Assembly: GCA_003649695.1 (NCBI GenBank)
Contig: QMSR01000014.1
Span: 1 to 13,809 of the forward strand
Length of the DNA stretch: 13,809 nt
Direction: 5' to 3'
Origin: Thermoplasmata archaeon
GTDB lineage: Archaea > Thermoplasmatota > Thermoplasmata > Thermoplasmatales > B87-G9
Of this stretch, positions 5,965 through 11,297 are shown piece after piece. Positions within the stretch are counted from its first letter, which is position 1; each line of letters opens with the position of its first letter. The notes beneath the pieces were generated by a model. That model searched no databases, was not told the DNA's origin, and saw only the letters and a program-made list of their open reading frames with translations. The translations under genes and the position numbers were made by a program.

Positions 5965-6419
5965 GGTTGAGGAGCATCCTGGCGACCCTGCTCGGCGTAG
6001 CATACCTAACGCTTGCCCTGACCTCCCTACTCAACTGGGCCGCCGACAGGTGGGGTGGCGGCCCGGTCCTCGGCTCCCTGGGCCCGTTGCCCGCCCCATC
6101 CTCCCTCGGCCTCTTCATCCCCCTCTTCACGGTAGGTATCCTCTACGCGTCATCTTACTATTACTGGAGGTCGGGCCCTCGCCTTGAGTTCCATGCGATC
6201 CTCCTGGTCGCATCTATCTTATCCCTATCCCTCTCGATCCTGGAGCTTCTCCTGGGGTTTGCCGAGTTCCTCGATCACCTGGTAAAGGTAGGCCTTTTCG
6301 GCTCCGCGGGAGGGTTCGACCCCGGCGTATTCGCGGAGCTGGAGATTCCGCTAGGTTTACTTTCAATACCCATCCTCAGGGTCTCCCTCAGGGAGCTGAG
6401 GTCCCTGAGAGGATCCTGA
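5961..6419 (+). CDS. Small membrane protein of unknown function, linked to feoB
   Basis: I do not recognise this 152 aa protein. It is strongly hydrophobic, with three clear membrane segments (about residues 5-27, 49-68 and 77-100) and a weaker fourth (about 126-141), a loop rich in Gly and Pro between the first two, and a basic end (SLRELRSLRGS). The YASSYYYWRSGPRLEFH segment after helix 2 is the most distinctive. It has no cysteine, so it is not a redox or Cys-based metal protein. The start is a TTG whose last bases form the feoB stop codon (TTGA), so it is almost certainly translated with feoB and may be an accessory subunit or assembly factor for iron uptake; that is inference from position only. 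Its last 32 bases overlap the convergent thiamine gene. Confidence 0.72.
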   Translation: MRLRSILATLLGVAYLTLALTSLLNWAADRWGGGPVLGSLGPLPAPSSLGLFIPLFTVGILYASSYYYWRSGPRLEFHAILLVASILSLSLSILELLLGFAEFLDHLVKVGLFGSAGGFDPGVFAELEIPLGLLSIPILRVSLRELRSLRGS

Positions 6420-7740
6420 CGGCCTTCCCCACGACCTCGATCGCGTCCCTACCGAGCACGACGATCATGGGCTCCTTGCCCAGGTCGCCGAGGTGGTATA
6501 TGAGGTCGGGGGGCTCTCCTCCGCCCCGGACTGCCCTGTAGACCCCCCACCTGACGGACATGCCCTCCAACGCCTTGATGTCCGGAGGCTCCTCCCTCCT
6601 GTCGTAGTTTGCCACCCTTAGTCCCAGGCTCCGTGCCCTGTCCACGACCTCTTCGGAGTAGGAGATGTTCATGGCGGCCCTGATCTCCGGGAACACCTGC
6701 ATGGTCGTCAGGATGATCGAGGAGAGGTGGGAGGAGGCGCCGAACCTTATGGGTCCCGCCACGAGGCCCTCCCTGCCCCTCCTAATCCTGCCGTCGACGG
6801 CCGCCACGTCATCTGGCCCCCTGGCATAGCGCCAGTCCAGGGACATGGCGAGGTTCATGCCCACCTCCGGCACGGCCTTCGCGAACAGGGGCTCGGAGAG
6901 GACGAACCGGAGTGCCTTCGCCATGTTGTCGTAGACCTCCCAGCGCTGGGCCGGGATCTCGAGCCACGCCGTCGGGTTCACGGGGCAGCTCCCCTTTCCC
7001 TGCCTAACGGGCGCGTAGTCGATGGCCGTCTGGATGAACTCCCTGGCAAGGGCAACGGCCTGAACGGGGTCCCTCCCCCTGGCGAGCAGGGCGGTGATGG
7101 CGGCGGAGAAGGAGCATCCGGTACCGTGGGTGCAACCACCCTCGATCCTGGGCAGCGAGAGCCTCACCACGTTGCCCCTGAAATAAAGGATGTCCGTGGA
7201 TGTCGGTCCATGCGCGTGACCGCCCTTGACGACGACGTACGGCGTCCCATACCTCTCTGAGATCTCGCGGGCGGCCTCCGCTGGGTCTCCTACGGGGGAG
7301 CCCAGCAGCACCTCCGCCTCGGGCAGGTTTGGCGTGGCGACCAGCGCCCTGGGCAGGAGTTCCTCCTTAAGGGATTCGACGGCGTCCTCCCTCAGCAGCC
7401 TCGCTCCGCTCTTCGCCACCATAACCGGATCCACTACCAGGGGGAGCCCCAGGTCCTCGACCGTGTTCGAGACGGCGTGGATAATTCCGGAATTGGACAG
7501 CATTCCGGTCTTCGCGGCGTCGATTCCGAGGTCTCTGTGAACGGCCATGATCTGCTCGACCACGAACTCAGGCGGGACCTCGAGGACTCCCGTCACCTCG
7601 TAGGTGTTCTGGGCAGTAAGGGCCGTTATGGCCGTTGTCCCGTGGACCCCGAGGGCGGCGAAGGTCTTCAGGTCGGCCTGGATACCCGCTCCTCCCCCGG
7701 AGTCGCTGCCCGCGATGGTGAGGGCGACCGGGTGCCTCAT
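6388..7740 (-). CDS. thiD: Bifunctional HMP/HMP-P kinase ThiD fused to thiamine-phosphate synthase ThiN
   Basis: Fusion of 450 aa that catalyses two steps of thiamine synthesis: ThiD phosphorylates hydroxymethylpyrimidine (HMP) to HMP-PP, and ThiN, the archaeal analogue of ThiE, joins it to thiazole phosphate. The N-terminal ribokinase-fold kinase (about 1-260) has GSDSGGGAGIQAD (11-23), AAKTGML (76-81), VVDPVMVAKSG (102-112), TPNLPEAE (136-143), VKGGHAHG (171-178) and the anion-hole motif GTGCSFSAA (206-214). The rest (about 265-450) is ThiN-like: NMAKALRFV, VPEVGMNLAMSL, PIRFGASSHLSSIIL, AAMNISYS, and the terminal segment PDLIYHLGDLGKEPMIVVLG. Translation is coupled to thi4 (ATGA overlap at 7737-7740), so both halves of thiamine come from one operon. 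The 3' end overlaps the convergent membrane-protein gene by 32 bases. Confidence 0.95.
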   Translation of the reverse strand: MRHPVALTIAGSDSGGGAGIQADLKTFAALGVHGTTAITALTAQNTYEVTGVLEVPPEFVVEQIMAVHRDLGIDAAKTGMLSNSGIIHAVSNTVEDLGLPLVVDPVMVAKSGARLLREDAVESLKEELLPRALVATPNLPEAEVLLGSPVGDPAEAAREISERYGTPYVVVKGGHAHGPTSTDILYFRGNVVRLSLPRIEGGCTHGTGCSFSAAITALLARGRDPVQAVALAREFIQTAIDYAPVRQGKGSCPVNPTAWLEIPAQRWEVYDNMAKALRFVLSEPLFAKAVPEVGMNLAMSLDWRYARGPDDVAAVDGRIRRGREGLVAGPIRFGASSHLSSIILTTMQVFPEIRAAMNISYSEEVVDRARSLGLRVANYDRREEPPDIKALEGMSVRWGVYRAVRGGGEPPDLIYHLGDLGKEPMIVVLGRDAIEVVGKAVRILSGTSAP

Positions 7741-8498
7741 CCTAGGTCAGCCTCCACGGCGGAGGCCACCCTGAGGCCCGAGCGGATCATCCCCCCGAGA
7801 ACGGGCCCCATCCTCGGCGTTCCCCTGAGCTCGGAGGCGGCCATTCCGGCCACGTAGAGCCCTTCGACGACCCTGCCCGACGCCTCGACCACCTCCTCCT
7901 CCCCGGTGGGGGCGTCCATGAAACCCATCCCCCTGAGCCTCAGCCTTCCCCTCTTCTCGAGGAGCCTGAGGAGGAATGCGTCGTGCCCCGTGGCGTCGAC
8001 GACGGCCCTCGAGGGGATCATGAGGGGGTCTACGTGCCAGCCCGAGTCCGCGATGGGAGTCCAGTTGATCACGACTCCGGACACGCGCTCCCCCCTCACG
8101 ATGAGGTCCTCAACGTGTACTCCTGTCCAGATAAAGGCCCCGTTGTCGAGGACCGCCTTCGCGAGCCTGACCATTGCTTCGAGGCCGCTGAGGAAGTAGA
8201 GTTTACCCCTCCTGACCATTCTGGTGCCCAGGGAGGACAGGAGATCCGAGGCCTCGCCCTCCTCCACGGCCGCGAAGGGGAGGAGCATGCCTCCTCCCCT
8301 GATCCCCCCTCCCACGCCCAGGCCCCTCTCCAGCACCAGGACCTTGTACCTCCTGGATAGCCTCAGGCTCGCCGCCAGGCCCGCCGGCCCCGCGCCCACC
8401 ACAACCACGTCTGGCTCGGCCCACTCAGCGAAGAAGGACGCAAACTCCCTGACGATCCCGAGGGTTACATCGGCCTCCGTGAAGTTCGTAACTGGCAT
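7737..8498 (-). CDS. thi4: Thi4-type thiazole synthase, presumably sulfide-dependent
   Basis: Makes the thiazole half of thiamine from NAD, glycine and sulfur. The 253 aa product has the family's Rossmann nucleotide-binding motif VVVVGAGPAGLAASLRLSR (31-49), the glycine-rich GVGGGIRGGGMLLP (61-74), VDATGHDAFLL (167-177) and the closing GLYVAGMAASELRGTPRMGP (213-232). Eukaryotic Thi4 gives up sulfur from one of its own cysteines and works once; archaeal homologues lacking that cysteine use free sulfide and turn over. This protein has no cysteine anywhere, so the suicide mechanism is impossible. It is a little shorter than many homologues but complete. The ATG at 8498 leads an operon with thiD-thiN. 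The gap to the divergent nob1 is only 58 bases, too short for a separate riboswitch and promoter. Confidence 0.93.
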   Translation of the reverse strand: MPVTNFTEADVTLGIVREFASFFAEWAEPDVVVVGAGPAGLAASLRLSRRYKVLVLERGLGVGGGIRGGGMLLPFAAVEEGEASDLLSSLGTRMVRRGKLYFLSGLEAMVRLAKAVLDNGAFIWTGVHVEDLIVRGERVSGVVINWTPIADSGWHVDPLMIPSRAVVDATGHDAFLLRLLEKRGRLRLRGMGFMDAPTGEEEVVEASGRVVEGLYVAGMAASELRGTPRMGPVLGGMIRSGLRVASAVEADLG

Positions 8499-8520
8499 CC
8501 CGGACTATAGAGGAGGGAGT

Positions 8521-8545
8521 CTTGAAATAATGATGATTTAAGTAG
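8521..8545. promoter_or_regulatory. AT-rich divergent promoter region of thi4 and nob1
   Basis: The only AT-rich DNA between the two divergent genes. For thi4 (minus strand) the best box is TTATTT, about 29 nt before its ATG. For nob1 (plus strand) GATTTAAG at 8535-8542 is centred about 19-22 nt before the ATG at 8557 and GTG at 8560. Both placements are imperfect, so assignment to either gene is tentative. Confidence 0.4.
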
Positions 8546-8556
8546 TGCATCGGCAT

Positions 8557-9144
8557 ATGGTGCGAGGGAATGAAGAGGAGCTCCAGGAACTGGAAGAAGA
8601 GGGGAAAGATGAGGTGGAAGTGGAGGAAGAAGAGGATGAGGAGGCTCATGCGGCAGAGGAGGAGCCAGAGGGCCTGAGGCCCCTCGTCCTCGACGCCACG
8701 TTCTTCCTTCTCGGCTGGAGGCCCGGGGACCTACCCACCGGCGCACCCCTTTTCACGGTCCCACGGGTCGTGGAGGAGGTCAGAAGCAGGGAGGGCAGAT
8801 TCAGGCTCAGCGCCCTCCCCACCCTCAGCGTCCTATCGCCCTCGAGGGCGTCCCTGGCCGTCGTGGAGAAAGCGGTATCGGATACCGGCGATTCCCTCTC
8901 CAGGGCCGACAAGGAGGTCGTTGCCCTCGCCTTGGACCTCGGGGGTGAGGTGGTCTCCGACGACTACTCCATCCAGAACGTCTGCAGGCACCTAGGCATT
9001 CCGTTTCGCCCCCTATTCACCGGGGGGATTAAGAAGAAGTTTCGTTGGGGCTACAGGTGCACCTCCTGCGGCAGGATATACTTCCACGATCCTGGAAGGT
9101 GTCCGAGATGCGGAGGCGCCCTAAAGAGGGTGAGGCTGAGGTAG
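8557..9144 (+). CDS. nob1: Ribosome-maturation endonuclease Nob1 with acidic N-terminal extension
   Basis: PIN-domain endonuclease that cuts the 3' end of pre-16S rRNA in archaea. From the ATG at 8557 it is 195 aa. Residues 43 onward are a normal archaeal Nob1: PLVLDATFFL with first catalytic Asp46, VPRVVEEV with Glu73, TGDSLSRADKEV with Asp112 and Asp118, and VVSDDYSIQNVC with Asp135/Asp136. A zinc ribbon CTSCG...CPRCG (Cys168, 171, 182, 185) and a basic tail follow. Residues 6-37 are an acidic low-complexity leader, 20 of 32 residues Glu or Asp. No in-frame start lies between this leader and the PIN domain; starts at 8545 (GTG), 8560 (GTG) and two internal GTGs only change how much of it is made. 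The gene is followed by ogt, whose GTG start shares a base with the nob1 stop. Confidence 0.92.
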   Translation: MVRGNEEELQELEEEGKDEVEVEEEEDEEAHAAEEEPEGLRPLVLDATFFLLGWRPGDLPTGAPLFTVPRVVEEVRSREGRFRLSALPTLSVLSPSRASLAVVEKAVSDTGDSLSRADKEVVALALDLGGEVVSDDYSIQNVCRHLGIPFRPLFTGGIKKKFRWGYRCTSCGRIYFHDPGRCPRCGGALKRVRLR

Positions 9145-9614
9145 TGGTCCTGGCAGCCTTCGGCCGCGGGGGCATAATCGCCTCTTCCTTCTCAACTAGA
9201 TCCTACGCGGCGGCATTTTCCTGGCTTGAGGATATCCTCGAGCGGAGGGGATCGAGGGCGTTCCGCATAGAAGAAGTCACGAACCTCTACTGGCGTGATC
9301 CACGAAGGCTGGTGGAGGAGCTGGACCTCAGCGGTCTGACGCGGTTTCAGAGGAGGCTCTACCTATGGCTCGTAGAGCACGTCCCCCCAGGTACCGTTGT
9401 AACCTATGGGGAGGTCGCTTCGGCCCTGGGAACCTCGCCAAGGGCGGTCGGTAGGGCGTTGGCGGTCAATCCCTTTCCACCCATAGTGCCCTGTCATCGG
9501 GTGCTGGCAAAGGGGGGATTGGGCGGATTTTCCGGACCCATCCGTGAGAAGGAGGCCCTGCTCAGGATCGAGAGAGTCCTAACCTCTTCACCAGCCTGGA
9601 GGCGTGTAGCCTGA
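9144..9614 (+). CDS. ogt: Methylated-DNA--protein-cysteine methyltransferase (O6-alkylguanine repair)
   Basis: Removes alkyl groups from O6 of guanine in DNA by transferring them irreversibly to its own cysteine. From the GTG at 9144 the product is 156 aa. The active-site motif is IVPCHRVLAKGGLGGFSG (about 114-131) with acceptor Cys117 and His118, the only cysteine in the protein. Also seen are VVTYGEVASALG (85-96) with the conserved tyrosine, SPRAVGRALAVNPFP (98-112) with the arginine finger and the conserved Asn, and EKEALLRIE at the end. The N-terminal domain (1-65) is small and divergent, as usual. GTG at 9144 overlaps the nob1 TAG by one base and starts directly at the first strand; ATG at 9108 would add 12 residues inside nob1. 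The 3' end overlaps a convergent gene by 53 bases. Confidence 0.93.
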   Translation: MVLAAFGRGGIIASSFSTRSYAAAFSWLEDILERRGSRAFRIEEVTNLYWRDPRRLVEELDLSGLTRFQRRLYLWLVEHVPPGTVVTYGEVASALGTSPRAVGRALAVNPFPPIVPCHRVLAKGGLGGFSGPIREKEALLRIERVLTSSPAWRRVA

Positions 9615-10077
9615 GTAGCGGGTTGGAGCTCTTGGAGAGCTCGAGGATCTTCTCCTTGTACCTCCTCACCAGGTCTGGTCTTCTGTCGGCGATGAGGGCG
9701 AGGAACCTGACGGCGTCGTCCTGCTCGTAGGGGTCGCCGTCGAACCTGTGCATGACGGTTTCGGCGTACTTGGCCACCTCTTGGGGGTGGGTCTCGGCCA
9801 ACTTGAGCATCACGGTCGTTGCGTAGTCCCTGACGGGCCTCAGGTGGAAGCCCGCCCTGGCGGCCAAGAGCGGCAGGTAGGGGAGGATCGACTCCGGCTT
9901 CCTCCTCCACATCTCCCAGAGCGCCAGCATGGCGCCGATGAGGACGCTCTGGTCTTCCTCCTTCTTCAGGATCTCCTCAAGCCTGATCCGTAGCTCATCG
10001 GACTCCAGGATTTCTTCTGCTATTTTCCCGTAGTTCTCAACGTTTATCTCCATCAGTCTATCCCTGAGATCCCGCAC
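9562..10077 (-). CDS. Helical-repeat (HEAT-like) protein of unknown function
   Basis: A 171 aa soluble, almost wholly helical protein with no signal peptide and no membrane segment. Repeating helix pairs with HEAT/ARM-type spacing are visible: SVLIGAMLALWEMWRRKPES, RPVRDYATTVMLKLAETHPQ, DDAVRFLALIADRRPD and NPLLRLHASRLVKRL. The frequent HP/RP/KP breaks between helices fit such repeats. These proteins usually bind other proteins, so I assign no enzyme activity. Start: an ATG at 10119 would give 185 aa, but it lies upstream of a TATA box (10099-10105) whose distance of 25 nt points to the GTG at 10077 as a leaderless start. Another in-frame ATG lies at 10053. It is divergent from the MFS transporter and shares its promoter; the 3' end overlaps ogt by 53 bases. 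Confidence 0.78.
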   Translation of the reverse strand: MRDLRDRLMEINVENYGKIAEEILESDELRIRLEEILKKEEDQSVLIGAMLALWEMWRRKPESILPYLPLLAARAGFHLRPVRDYATTVMLKLAETHPQEVAKYAETVMHRFDGDPYEQDDAVRFLALIADRRPDLVRRYKEKILELSKSSNPLLRLHASRLVKRLGLSRS

Positions 10078-10098
10078 GTCCTGGAATTCCCCATTTTC

Positions 10099-10105
10099 TA
10101 TATAA
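10099..10105. promoter_or_regulatory. Single TATA box shared by two divergent leaderless genes
   Basis: TATATAA, centred at 10102, is 26 nt before the GTG of the MFS gene (10128, plus strand) and 25 nt before the GTG of the helical-repeat gene (10077, minus strand). The core is nearly palindromic and no other TATA-like element is present in the 50-base gap, so one box probably serves both directions. Confidence 0.6.
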
Positions 10106-10127
10106 CTTATGGAACACATATTCAGCT

Positions 10128-11297
10128 GTGGGGAGGATACCGAGGAAGGTTTGGGTCCTAGGCCTAACCTCCTTCTTCACGGACGTCTCGACGGAGTCCA
10201 TTATGTCCGTCTTTCCCGTATATCTCTACTACTTTCTGGGGCTCGGGGCCTACGGCCTCGGGATCGTTGAGGGGCTCGCCGAGTTCATTTCGTCGGTCCT
10301 GAAGGGCCTTTCCGGGCCGCTGGTCGACAGGTTCTGGGGCAGGAAGAAGGGGGCCCTGTTCGGGTACGGCCTTTCCACTGCCTTCAAGTCACTCTTCCTG
10401 CTTTCCACGTACCTGCCCGGGGCCGCCGCCCTGAAGGCCGTCATTGCCGCCAGGCTCGGCGACAGGCTGGGCAAGGGCATCAGGACCTCTCCTAGGGACG
10501 CCATGCTCGCCTCGGTTGAGGGGGAGAAGGGGAGGATCTTCGGCATTCACAGGGCCATGGATCAGGCGGGGGCCGTCGTTGGCCCCCTCCTCGCGATACC
10601 CTTCCTCTACGCCTTCGGCTTCAGGGGGGTCTTTGCCTTCGCATTGATACCCAGCGTCATCGCCGTACTCATCCTCGGCCTTGGGGTACCGGAGGAGCCA
10701 AGGTACGGCCGCAGAGTGCCCATTATCCAGACCTTCAGGGCAGCGAACTGGAGATACATATTGGGAATCAGCGTGCTCTCAGCCGGGGTATTCAGCATAG
10801 CCTTCCCCCTGATCGCGGTCTTCGGCGAGTCGGCCAGGCTGCTCGTCGACGTCAGGGGGAGGCTCACCGTTGTCATGCTCTTCTTCGTCCTGCAGAACGT
10901 CCTGTACACCGCCTCCTCCTACCCCTTCGGCCGGATGCTGGACGCACTCGGTCCCAGGAACTCCCTGATCGTCACCGCCGCCTTCCTGCTGTGTATGGAC
11001 CTGCTGGTGGCCTCCCTCGGCCTCGGCATGTTCCAGGTAGCACTCTTTGTCTCCCTCTACGGCGTCTTCATGGCGTTCTTCGAGGTCGGAAGGAGGGCCG
11101 CAACCGCGCTGATCACGGAGCACGGGGCGTACGGGCAGGGCATGGGGATAATGCACCTCAGCAGCGGTCTGTCGCTGCTGGCTGGCAACACGGTCTTCGG
11201 CTACCTCTGGTCCAGGGCTCCATGGATGGCCCTCGCCTTTTCGGCCTCGATGGCCGCTCTGTCGATCCCGATATTCGCCCTCAGCGCGAGGAAATAG
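10128..11297 (+). CDS. Major facilitator superfamily transporter
   Basis: A 389 aa membrane transporter of about eleven to twelve helices, probably a proton-coupled drug or metabolite exporter; the substrate cannot be read from the sequence. It opens with GLTSFFTDVSTESIMSVFP (12-30) in helix 1. The MFS motif A is SGPLVDRFWGRKKG (62-75) in the loop between helices 2 and 3. ARLGDRLGKGIRTSPRDAM (108-126) and FGIHRAMDQAGAVVGPLLA (138-156) are features of one archaeal/bacterial MFS subgroup often annotated as resistance transporters. A central loop (VPEEPRYGRRVPIIQTF) separates the two halves. The start is a leaderless GTG 26 nt from the shared TATA box. The last 17 bases overlap the convergent hypF. 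Confidence 0.9.
   Translation: MGRIPRKVWVLGLTSFFTDVSTESIMSVFPVYLYYFLGLGAYGLGIVEGLAEFISSVLKGLSGPLVDRFWGRKKGALFGYGLSTAFKSLFLLSTYLPGAAALKAVIAARLGDRLGKGIRTSPRDAMLASVEGEKGRIFGIHRAMDQAGAVVGPLLAIPFLYAFGFRGVFAFALIPSVIAVLILGLGVPEEPRYGRRVPIIQTFRAANWRYILGISVLSAGVFSIAFPLIAVFGESARLLVDVRGRLTVVMLFFVLQNVLYTASSYPFGRMLDALGPRNSLIVTAAFLLCMDLLVASLGLGMFQVALFVSLYGVFMAFFEVGRRAATALITEHGAYGQGMGIMHLSSGLSLLAGNTVFGYLWSRAPWMALAFSASMAALSIPIFALSARK

Noticed and set aside
8499..8556. TPP riboswitch before thi4
   Set aside because: The 58-base gap to nob1 is too short for a THI element, and no conserved THI-box sequence such as CUGAGA is visible.
10078..10119. Longer helical-repeat protein starting at ATG 10119
   Set aside because: This start lies upstream of the TATA box that best explains transcription of the gene, and the added residues show no helical-repeat pattern.
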